Origin: CAG-791 sp002394525
GTDB lineage: Bacteria > Bacillota > Clostridia > Lachnospirales > Lachnospiraceae
Direction of reading: 5' to 3'
Assembly (NCBI GenBank): GCA_946536955.1
Contig: CAMNFJ010000074.1
Coordinates: 1-13,864 of the forward strand
Length of the DNA: 13,864 nucleotides
Shown here: one piece after another, positions 1-5,694 of the stretch
Layout: every line of letters starts with the position of its first letter
How positions within the stretch are numbered: the first letter of the stretch is position 1
Program-made: the position numbers and the translations under genes
Notes under the pieces: generated by a model
Told to the model about the DNA's origin: nothing
Database searches by the model: none
What the model saw: the letters and a program-made list of their open reading frames with translations, nothing else

Positions 1-68
1 GGGACGTTTCTATCCGACTCATTTTTCATGAGCAATTCGGAACGCTTTTATCCGGCTTATATTTTCTG

Positions 69-617
69 TCAGAATCCCACCGCCCCTGTGAAATTGCTGC
101 CCAGAGGGATCCTGGCAATCAGGTCAATGATGAACAGGATCAGGACCAGCCAGAAGCTCAAGTTATGGATCCTGCTGTCATCATACCGGTCCTGGATCCT
201 GGTCAGAAAAGGCTGTACGATAAAGACCCCTGCCAGGATCAGAAAGCCGAACATGAGATCCGGCTTGAGGGCGATCCTGCCCTGGAAATTCATGAAATAC
301 CCTCTGTAATCCCATAAAAATTCCCCGATCAGGGCCTCCATCAGATAACTGGCGATCAGCTCCGCCACGACGGCCACGGCCACTCCGAAGGCGAAGACCA
401 GCCAGGGGTTCCTGATCCTGAACCTTTTCAGGAGCTCCAGGATGATGATCATGCCGAATCCATAGATGGGAAGCCATGGACCGAACAGAAAGCCCCGGTT
501 GATAAAGCCCATGTTCTGCTCGATCAGCCCGCACCAGATCACTTCGTAGAGCCAGCCCGAAAGACTGAAGACCAGAAAGCATTCCATATAGTTTCGAAAT
601 GTTCTGTAATACTTCAT
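69..617 (-). CDS. PF06541-type integral membrane protein (putative ABC transporter permease-like)
   Basis: Small polytopic membrane protein of 182 residues. About five hydrophobic spans are visible, near residues 11-30, 43-63, 70-96, 119-138 and 153-169. The signature GWLYEVIW followed by NRGFLFGPWLPIYGFG matches what I know of the PF06541 family (annotated 'putative ABC transporter type IV' or CmpB-like), common in Clostridia. The family has no established substrate, and no ATPase gene is adjacent, so a transport role is unproven. The ATG start is supported by a GGGAGG ribosome binding site about 9 bases upstream. It is divergently transcribed from peptidase T with back-to-back promoters between them. 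The length fits single-domain family members. The family call is fairly sure; the function is unknown. Confidence 0.75.
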   Translation of the reverse strand: MKYYRTFRNYMECFLVFSLSGWLYEVIWCGLIEQNMGFINRGFLFGPWLPIYGFGMIIILELLKRFRIRNPWLVFAFGVAVAVVAELIASYLMEALIGEFLWDYRGYFMNFQGRIALKPDLMFGFLILAGVFIVQPFLTRIQDRYDDSRIHNLSFWLVLILFIIDLIARIPLGSNFTGAVGF

Positions 618-711
618 TCCCTGTCCGCCTCCCTTCTCAAATATCCCGCAGCTGATACTCTGTCCTTTATCAGTTGTTTACGCCCTCGGCCGGGCGTGAC
701 CTGCAGCCTTT

Positions 712-740
712 ATTATAAGCCAATTCCCCGAAGCGGGAAA
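712..740 (-). promoter_or_regulatory. Putative promoter of the PF06541 membrane protein gene
   Basis: On the minus strand a perfect TATAAT lies at 717-712. TTTCCC at 740-735 is a weak -35 (3 of 6 matches) with a 17-base spacer. The predicted leader is roughly 90 bases and contains a small GC hairpin (cgccc at 681-685 with gggcg at 692-696). Confidence 0.35.
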
Positions 741-745
741 GAGGC

Positions 746-774
746 TTGACTTTTTCCCCGCTCTCCATAACAAT
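746..774 (+). promoter_or_regulatory. Putative promoter of peptidase T gene
   Basis: TTGACT at 746-751 (5 of 6 matches to the -35 consensus) is followed after 17 bases by AACAAT at 769-774 (4 of 6 matches to the -10). The predicted start near 781 would give a leader of about 55 bases ahead of the AGGAGG site of the gene. Confidence 0.45.
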
Positions 775-834
775 GTATTGATTGTGAAAATAAATAGAAA
801 AACAATCCAATCAATTCAGGAGGTCACAGACAGA

Positions 835-2169
835 ATGTTCAACACAGGAAAAGACAGCACAGACAAGAGCTTCAGAGACTCCCTTCTGGACCGCTTTCTC
901 AGATATATCCAGATCGACACAGTATCGATCGACGATCAGGAGACCGTCCCCTCCTCCCCGGAGCAGTGGACCTTTGCCAATATGCTGGTGGAGGACCTGC
1001 ATAAGCTGGGGATCGGGGATGCCTTTGTGGACCGGCACTGCACCGTATACGCCCATATCCCCGCCACGCCCGGCATGGAGGACCGCCCGGTCCTGGGTCT
1101 GATCGCCCACATGGATACCGTGGAGAACGGACACGGCATCCGCCCCCGGGTCATCGAAAACTACGATGGCGAGGACGTCCGGCTCAAGAGCGGCCTTCAG
1201 CTCACGGCAAAGGACTTTCCCGGCCTGCCCGCCCTGCGGGGCCGGACCCTGATCGTCTCCGACGGGACCACCATCCTGGGGGCCGATGACAAGGCCGGCC
1301 TGACGGCCATCATGGGTCTGGCTGAGCTCCTGATGAAAAACGACTCCCTGCTCTCATCCGGCGCGGACAAACCCGCGCAGTCCGGAAAGACTGACCTCCT
1401 TCCGGACTGGAATGAGATCTTCCCCCACGGCAGGATCTGCATCGCCTTTACTCCCGACGAGGAGGTCGGCACCGGCGTCCTCAAATTTGACCTCGGTGCC
1501 TTCGGGGCCGACTATGCGGTCACCGTGGACGGCGGAGAAGAGAACATTATCGAGGCCGAGAACTTCTACGCCTGCTCGGCGGACATCACCGCCCGCGGCG
1601 TTCAGGCCCATCCCGGCTCTGCCAAAGGCATCATGATCAACGCCGCCGCGGCCCTCGCGAAATTCCACACCCTCCTCCCCGCGGACGAGGTCCCCGAACA
1701 GACCGAAGACCGGCAGGGCTTCTACCACCTCCTCGAACTGTCCGGAGACGTGGAAAATGCCTCCGCCCACTACATTATCCGCGACTTCGACCCGGACAGC
1801 TTCGAACACCGCAAACAGACCATACGCGAGACTGTCTCCGCCGTCAACAGGACCCTGGGCAGAGAAGTCCTGACCGCCCAGATCAAAGATTCCTACCGCA
1901 ACATGGCGGAGATCATGAAAAACCACCCCGGCTTCCTCAGAGAAATCGAGGAAGCCATCCGCAGAGCCGGCATGCAGCCCTCCTACCTCCCCATCCGCGG
2001 AGGCACCGACGGCGCCCGCCTGACCTTCCAGGGCCTCCCCTGCCCCAATCTCGGAGCCGGAGCCTACGGCTTCCACGGCCTGACCGAACACTGCACCGCG
2101 GAAGGCATGGAAAATGCCGCCCGCATCCTGCTCTCCCTGATCAGGATCTTTGCTGAGAAAAACAACTGA
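835..2169 (+). CDS. pepT: Peptidase T (tripeptide aminopeptidase, M20B)
   Basis: Cytoplasmic di-zinc aminopeptidase that releases the N-terminal residue of tripeptides; 444 residues from the chosen start. Family motifs in order: GLIAHMDTV (metal ligand H92, D94), ILGADDKAG (bridging Asp near 151), FTPDEEVG (catalytic and ligand E209, E210), TVDGG (D232), AHPGSAKG, YIIRDFD, IRGGTDGARL and YGFHG (H414). The pattern follows E. coli PepT along its whole length. I start at ATG 835 because AGGAGG lies at 818-823, 11 bases upstream. The frame opens 19 codons earlier at a TTG with no such site. About 25-30 extra residues (roughly 168-195) sit between GLAELL and the PHGR strand, where E. coli PepT has a short loop. 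No terminator is visible after the stop, so transcripts may run into the hairpin region. Confidence 0.95.
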   Translation: MFNTGKDSTDKSFRDSLLDRFLRYIQIDTVSIDDQETVPSSPEQWTFANMLVEDLHKLGIGDAFVDRHCTVYAHIPATPGMEDRPVLGLIAHMDTVENGHGIRPRVIENYDGEDVRLKSGLQLTAKDFPGLPALRGRTLIVSDGTTILGADDKAGLTAIMGLAELLMKNDSLLSSGADKPAQSGKTDLLPDWNEIFPHGRICIAFTPDEEVGTGVLKFDLGAFGADYAVTVDGGEENIIEAENFYACSADITARGVQAHPGSAKGIMINAAAALAKFHTLLPADEVPEQTEDRQGFYHLLELSGDVENASAHYIIRDFDPDSFEHRKQTIRETVSAVNRTLGREVLTAQIKDSYRNMAEIMKNHPGFLREIEEAIRRAGMQPSYLPIRGGTDGARLTFQGLPCPNLGAGAYGFHGLTEHCTAEGMENAARILLSLIRIFAEKNN

Positions 2170-2181
2170 GACTTTGAAGCC

Positions 2182-2210
2182 TTTTACCGGATTCACTTTT
2201 CAGGTATAAT
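2182..2210 (+). promoter_or_regulatory. Putative promoter ahead of hairpin array and gene A
   Basis: A perfect TATAAT at 2205-2210 is preceded by TTTACC at 2183-2188 (4 of 6 matches, 16-base spacer). If used, transcription would begin near 2217, inside the left arm of the hairpin element, giving gene A a leader of about 255 bases. Confidence 0.4.
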
Positions 2211-2211
2211 G

Positions 2212-2289
2212 TGACTTATCGGAAGCGCGAAGCGCTTCCGGCGGATTTTGCGGAGCAAAAGACGCTGGCGCGGGAGCGCCAATAAGTCA
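2212..2289. repeat. Cloverleaf-like inverted-repeat element (copy 1)
   Basis: An 8-base outer stem (tgacttat at 2212-2219 with ataagtca at 2282-2289) encloses three perfect hairpins almost back to back. Arm 1 is ggaagcgc-gaa-gcgcttcc (2221-2239). Arm 2 is ttttgc-gga-gcaaaa (2246-2260). Arm 3 is tggcgc-ggga-gcgcca (2266-2281), which abuts the outer stem directly. Arm 2 can extend through tandem G-A mismatches to gcg (2241-2243) pairing with cgc (2263-2265). The core of arm 1 is GCGAAGC, a sequence known to form an exceptionally stable DNA mini-hairpin. The element may act as DNA, as leader RNA, or be an interspersed REP/MITE-like repeat. It is not a tRNA: arms and loops do not fit. Confidence 0.7.
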
Positions 2290-2294
2290 GCGAA

Positions 2295-2348
2295 CAAAAA
2301 TGCGTCGCATTTTAAATGCTTCACATTTTCAGATACAGAGCATTTTTG
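2295..2348. repeat. AT-rich nested inverted repeats between the two hairpin copies
   Basis: caaaaatgc (2295-2303) is exactly complementary to gcatttttg (2340-2348). Inside, aaaatgc-gtc-gcatttt (2297-2313) is a perfect hairpin that would compete with the outer stem, and aaatg (2314-2318) can pair with cattt (2324-2328). The same short-loop hairpin style as the flanking GC-rich copies is kept, in AT-rich sequence. Confidence 0.5.
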
Positions 2349-2385
2349 CGAGCCATTTCCATGGTGTATTGCCAAACCCGGCATC

Positions 2386-2436
2386 GGAAACACTTTGTGT
2401 TTCCGGCGGATTTTGCGGAGCAAAAGACGCTGGCGC
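2386..2436. repeat. Partial second copy of the hairpin element
   Basis: Positions 2401-2436 repeat 2236-2271 exactly over 36 bases: the end of arm 1, the whole of arm 2 and the left half of arm 3. Arm 1 here is ggaaacac-ttt-gtgtttcc (2386-2404), a perfect 8-base stem that differs from copy 1 at three stem positions, each with the matching change on the other side. The right half of arm 3 is absent, because the sequence changes after 2436, so this copy is truncated. Its 3' end lies 35 bases before the gene A start. Confidence 0.7.
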
Positions 2437-2471
2437 AGGATAATTTTGGACCTGACGACAGGGGATTTCGA

Positions 2472-3725
2472 ATGGATATACTGAACAGACACCACAGCGG
2501 ACGAAAAAAAAGCAAAAACAAAAAGAAGGCCTCTCCGGCCTCCAAACGCTCTTCAGCTCTTTTCAAGCAGCAGTCCGCATCCGCCCCCGGCGGATCCACA
2601 CCCGCGCCTTCCACCTCCGGTGGAACCACACCCGCACCCTCCGCTCCCGGAGGCAGCGGTCTGTTTGACTACAACAGCTCCGCCACCCTGGAACTGGACG
2701 CGGAAGCTTTTTATGACATCCCGATCGACGCCAACCTTCTGGACGAATGGTTCCTGCCGGATCCGGAGGATACAGATGATCCCTCCTCAGAGGAGACCGC
2801 TCCCCTCTCCGCTCCCGGCAAAACATCCGCCTCTGCGGCAGTTCCTCAACGTGCCGCGGCCCCCTCTCCCGCCCGGACATACCAGACACCTGCTAAGGAA
2901 AACAATCCCCGGACTTCTTCCTACACCGGCAGCAGTCCGTCAGCTTCTCCGGACGATGCGGGACATACAGCCGTCTATTTTTCTCCCCTGATCCACACCG
3001 AATCCGCAGGAAAAGATCACCGGCCCGGCCCGGAGCTCACAACACAAGCCAGAACCTCTGCCAATCCTGACATAATTTCCGGATCCCATAGGGACAGGAC
3101 ACCGGACCAGACGCCCGGCATGCACAGGGGCACGGATACAGGCAAGGCCGCCGATACGCACCGAAGCACGGATACAGACCAGGCTGCCGATACGCACCGA
3201 AGCACGGATACAGACCAGCCCGCCGGTACACACCGAAACACAGATACAGACCGGACCGACCGTCCAGCGTCGGAGTCTGCAAACACAGCCCCAGCGTCTT
3301 CCTCTCAGCAGAAGCGCACGCCTTCCCCTGACCAGGCTCAGGATCCTGCCGCTTCCTCCACCGCTCCTGCCCGACCAAAAGCTCCGGCTCAGGCCGTCAG
3401 CCGTCCCCATACCCCTGTGCGGATGGCGCAGGCTGCCCGGTCCGGACCGGAAAACCTGCTTGATCTGGTCGTGACCATTGCGGGCATCGCGCTCTGCATT
3501 TTCGCAGTCCTCTATTTTCACATAAGGCTGGCGGGAAAAGAGCCACTGACAGGTACTGGAACCGGCGCCATCCAGTCTCCCTGCTGCGAGAGTGTCATCT
3601 GTGATTCCGGAGCTCCCGGGCATGATGAAACTGTCAGCTGTGTTTCCCGGATCCATTTGCAGGAAGAAACTGTCAGCTGCGATCCAGGAGCTTCCGCTCC
3701 CGGTCAGACTGCATTATTTTTATAA
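2472..3725 (+). CDS. Gene A: unrecognised low-complexity single-span membrane protein with 12- and 13-residue repeats
   Basis: I do not recognise this 417-residue protein. Visible order: basic N-terminus (RKKSKNKKK, residues about 11-19); Ser/Thr/Pro/Ala-rich region; a short acidic-aromatic patch about 71-103 (LELDAEAFYDIP, then EWFLPDPEDTDD); five 12-residue units of the form xHRxTDTDxAxD at 205-264 (bases 3084-3263); one hydrophobic span about 329-350; and a tail with three 13-residue units beginning ESV/ETV (373-411, bases 3588-3704), each carrying one Cys, after a CC pair. No LPXTG- or NPXTN-like sorting signal is seen. I start at ATG 2472 because AGGGG lies about 7 bases upstream. The frame is open back to 2316, but that part is hairpin repeat. 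A strong terminator follows. The coding call is good, not certain, given composition; the topology is unknown. Confidence 0.75.
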   Translation: MDILNRHHSGRKKSKNKKKASPASKRSSALFKQQSASAPGGSTPAPSTSGGTTPAPSAPGGSGLFDYNSSATLELDAEAFYDIPIDANLLDEWFLPDPEDTDDPSSEETAPLSAPGKTSASAAVPQRAAAPSPARTYQTPAKENNPRTSSYTGSSPSASPDDAGHTAVYFSPLIHTESAGKDHRPGPELTTQARTSANPDIISGSHRDRTPDQTPGMHRGTDTGKAADTHRSTDTDQAADTHRSTDTDQPAGTHRNTDTDRTDRPASESANTAPASSSQQKRTPSPDQAQDPAASSTAPARPKAPAQAVSRPHTPVRMAQAARSGPENLLDLVVTIAGIALCIFAVLYFHIRLAGKEPLTGTGTGAIQSPCCESVICDSGAPGHDETVSCVSRIHLQEETVSCDPGASAPGQTALFL

Positions 3726-3740
3726 TCGTTTTTTAAATCA

Positions 3741-3787
3741 AACAGCTGTGCCCGGACTCAGGATCGCCGGGCACAGCTGTTTTTTTC
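3741..3787 (+). terminator. Rho-independent terminator of gene A
   Basis: A perfect 15-base stem (3741-3755 with 3767-3781, aacagctgtgcccgg and its complement) with an 11-base loop is followed by a run of T at 3780-3786. On the minus strand the exit is T-rich (tgtttgattt), so it may also stop adh transcripts weakly. Confidence 0.9.
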
Positions 3788-3845
3788 ACGATATCTGTGT
3801 TGAGGAGGCACAGAATATTGATTCGTTTAAAAATCTGACAGAATC

Positions 3846-3932
3846 AGGACCCACTTGAATCAGGATCCCAGTTAAATCAGAGACTAATGAGAATCGGAAA
3901 TCCGATGTTATCAGAAATCTGATCAAATCAGA
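3846..3932. repeat. AAATCAGA-type degenerate repeats and twin hairpins in the adh 3' region
   Basis: Motifs around (a/g)aatcag recur in this stretch. Two adjacent short hairpins share one plan: atcgg-aaat-ccgat (3893-3906) and atcag-aaat-ctgat (3910-3923), which differ by a paired change. An alternative stem, tctga-tcaaa-tcaga (3918-3932), overlaps the second. The region lies between the adh stop codon and the shared terminator. Confidence 0.5.
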
Positions 3933-3945
3933 AATCCAAATTAAA

Positions 3946-5163
3946 TCAGAAGTCTACTTCTGTGTCGTAGTAGCAGCACTTAAGCAGCTTTTCCATCTCC
4001 TCCTGAGAAGGCTGACGGGGGTTGGACCCTGTACATGCATCGAGGATCGCGTTGGCGGCGATGGAAGGAAGTCTCTCGAGGAAGACATTCTCCGGGACAA
4101 AGCCCTGCTCGCAGGGGAAGCTGTCCTTGCCGTATTTGCCGATGCAGTGAGGGATATTCATGTCGTCGTTCATGCCGCGGACATAGTCGATCAGCTTCCT
4201 GACCTTGTCATCCTCGGTGGTCCCGCCCAGGTGCATGTAGTCCGCGATCACGGCATAGCGCTGCTTTGCGGTCTCATCCTTGGCGTTGAAGGCGATGACC
4301 TTGGGAAGGTACATGGCATTGGCCGCGCCGTGGATGATGTGGGCGCCGTAATCGGCAAAGATCGCGCCGGTCTTATGAGCCATGGAGTGGACGATGCCGA
4401 GCAGTCCGTTGGAGAAAGCCATGCCGGCCATGCACTGGGCATCATGCATCTTGTCGCGGGCATCCATATCCTCGCCATAGGATTTGACCAGGTTCTCCTG
4501 GATCATCTCGATGGCATGGATCGCAAGTCCGTCCGTATAAGGGCTTCTGGCTGTGGAGACATAGGCCTCGATCGCGTGAGTCAGCGCGTCCATACCAGTG
4601 TGGGCGACCAGCTTGACGGGCATGGTATGAGCCAGCTCGGGATCAACGATAGCCACATCGGGTGTGATCTCGAAATCAGCCAGCGGATACTTAATGCCTT
4701 TTTCATAATCCGTGATGATGGAGAAGGCAGTGACCTCGGTCGCTGTGCCGGAAGTGGAAGAGATCGCGCAGAAATGCGCTTTTTTCCTGAGCTGGGGGAT
4801 TCCGAAAACCTTGCACATCTCCTCAAAGGTGATCTCAGGATACTCGTATTTGATCCACATCGCCTTTGCGGCATCGATGGGAGAACCTCCGCCGATCGCA
4901 ACGATCCAGTCGGGCTCAAACTCCAGCATCTCCTTTGCTCCCCGCATGACAGTATCCACGGAGGGATCCGGTTCGATGCCCTCAAAGATCCTGACTTCCA
5001 TCCCTGCTTCCTGCAGATACTGCTCCGCTCGGGCCAGGAAGCCGAAGCGCTTCATGGAGCCGCCGCCGACACAGATAATGGCCTTTTTCCCCTGCAGCCC
5101 CTTGAGAGCTTCCAGAGCATTTTTTCCATGATATACATCTCTGGGTAATGTGAATCTCTGCAT
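3946..5163 (-). CDS. Iron-containing alcohol dehydrogenase (group III)
   Basis: Cytoplasmic NAD(P)-linked alcohol/aldehyde oxidoreductase of the PF00465 family; 405 residues, a usual length. The N-terminal nucleotide-binding half shows GGGSMKRFG and GGGSPIDAAKA (about 91-101). The metal-binding half shows D192 and H196 in GMDALTHAIEAYVS, H259 in IVHSMAHKTGA, and H278 in IIHGAANAMYLP. Relative to FucO-type enzymes there are about 5 extra residues between the last two ligands, a variant I associate with clostridial and Bacteroides homologues. The ATG has AAAGGAG 8-9 bases upstream. It stands alone, convergent with gene A. A fermentative ethanol or longer-chain alcohol role is inferred; the substrate cannot be read from the sequence. 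Confidence 0.95.
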   Translation of the reverse strand: MQRFTLPRDVYHGKNALEALKGLQGKKAIICVGGGSMKRFGFLARAEQYLQEAGMEVRIFEGIEPDPSVDTVMRGAKEMLEFEPDWIVAIGGGSPIDAAKAMWIKYEYPEITFEEMCKVFGIPQLRKKAHFCAISSTSGTATEVTAFSIITDYEKGIKYPLADFEITPDVAIVDPELAHTMPVKLVAHTGMDALTHAIEAYVSTARSPYTDGLAIHAIEMIQENLVKSYGEDMDARDKMHDAQCMAGMAFSNGLLGIVHSMAHKTGAIFADYGAHIIHGAANAMYLPKVIAFNAKDETAKQRYAVIADYMHLGGTTEDDKVRKLIDYVRGMNDDMNIPHCIGKYGKDSFPCEQGFVPENVFLERLPSIAANAILDACTGSNPRQPSQEEMEKLLKCCYYDTEVDF

Positions 5164-5320
5164 TCTATACTCCTTTCCTGAAATAAAAAACTGTCTCCGG
5201 CTCTGCCCTCTCAGCTTTCAGGGAACGTCGATCCGGAAAAATACAGGTACTGCGTCCTAACCGGCGCAGGATCCGCGAAACACATCCTTGCATCCGCCTG
5301 TTAATAAAATATCACACTCC

Positions 5321-5354
5321 CGGTAATTTATCCATACAAAATTGTTGAACAATT
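5321..5354 (-). promoter_or_regulatory. Putative adh promoter with overlapping palindrome
   Basis: The gap 5164-5694 has no convincing gene. Its adh-proximal part holds a 15-base near-perfect palindrome, aattgttgaacaatt (5340-5354: 7-base arms, one central base). On the minus strand TTGTTC inside it is followed, after 16 bases, by TAAATT, a weak promoter match (3 of 6 and 4 of 6). A dimeric repressor site overlapping the -35 is plausible; the regulator is unknown. The leader to the adh ATG would be about 150 bases. Confidence 0.3.
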
Positions 5355-5529
5355 GAATAAGTTGGTCATTTGCTCCGCCTCTCTGCCACTTATGTTCTAT
5401 CCTCCTGATTTCTCCTGTCCCAAACCTTCCAGTTCAGACCCTCCCCGATTCGAGACGGTTTTGCGTGAGATTTCACATAAAAACTCAGGCTGAATTACCG
5501 TTTTTTTCCGGGAACATCGGAAATCAGAG

Positions 5530-5558
5530 TAGAACCACCCGCAGATTATGTTTATAAT
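5530..5558 (+). promoter_or_regulatory. Putative promoter of gene B
   Basis: A perfect TATAAT at 5553-5558 has a weak -35 (TAGAAC at 5530-5535) with a 17-base spacer. TG at 5549-5550 is one base off the extended -10 position. The predicted leader is about 130 bases. Confidence 0.4.
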
Positions 5559-5588
5559 GGGAACGGCAAAAAACTGACGACAATTATA

Positions 5589-5673
5589 CCTGATCACAAG
5601 GGCATCAGGCAGGGAGGAACGCCTCCTCTTTGCCGTCGGCGCCATAAGGAGCCGGAAATGCCCATGTGATCAG
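5589..5673 (+). promoter_or_regulatory. Candidate structured leader of gene B
   Basis: A long-range stem pairs ctgatcaca (5590-5598) with tgtgatcag (5665-5673), then gggcat (5600-5605) with atgccc (5658-5663), giving 15 pairs around a single A-A mismatch. It encloses a perfect ggagg-aacg-cctcc hairpin (5613-5626) and a further cggc/gccg pairing. A mutually exclusive local hairpin, cctgat (5589-5594) with atcagg (5604-5609), uses the same left arm, so two folds compete. The ribosome binding site (about 5680-5688) lies just outside the long stem. I could not match it to a known riboswitch class. Confidence 0.45.
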
Positions 5674-5694
5674 CAATGGAGAAGGAATCAACCC

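Noticed and set aside
778..834. Longer peptidase T starting at TTG 778
   Set aside because: No ribosome binding site there, atypical extra residues, it overlaps the predicted promoter start, and ATG 835 has a perfect AGGAGG.
2236..2436. Two identical 36-base repeats, CRISPR-like in length
   Set aside because: Only two copies, 129 bases apart, no regular spacers and no cas genes; they are parts of multi-hairpin units.
2316..2471. N-terminal extension of gene A through the hairpin region
   Set aside because: It translates repeat DNA, and a better-placed ribosome binding site precedes ATG 2472.
3592..3858. 88-codon open frame after gene A
   Set aside because: It overlaps gene A in another frame and runs through the terminator hairpin.
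4147..5148. Long open frame antisense to the alcohol dehydrogenase
   Set aside because: Shadow of a clear PF00465 gene; the same applies to long antisense frames at 1354-2196, 8657-10198 and 12074-13408.
5340..5354. Rex operator upstream of adh
   Set aside because: The half-sites TTGTT/AACAA are separated by one base; known Rex sites have a wider spacer.
5397..5645. 82-codon minus-strand open frame in the adh-gene B gap
   Set aside because: No ribosome binding site, no recognisable protein pattern, and it crosses the predicted gene B promoter and leader.
5575..5673. c-di-GMP (GEMM) riboswitch in the gene B leader
   Set aside because: The conserved core motifs of the class are not present in order, despite some local similarity.
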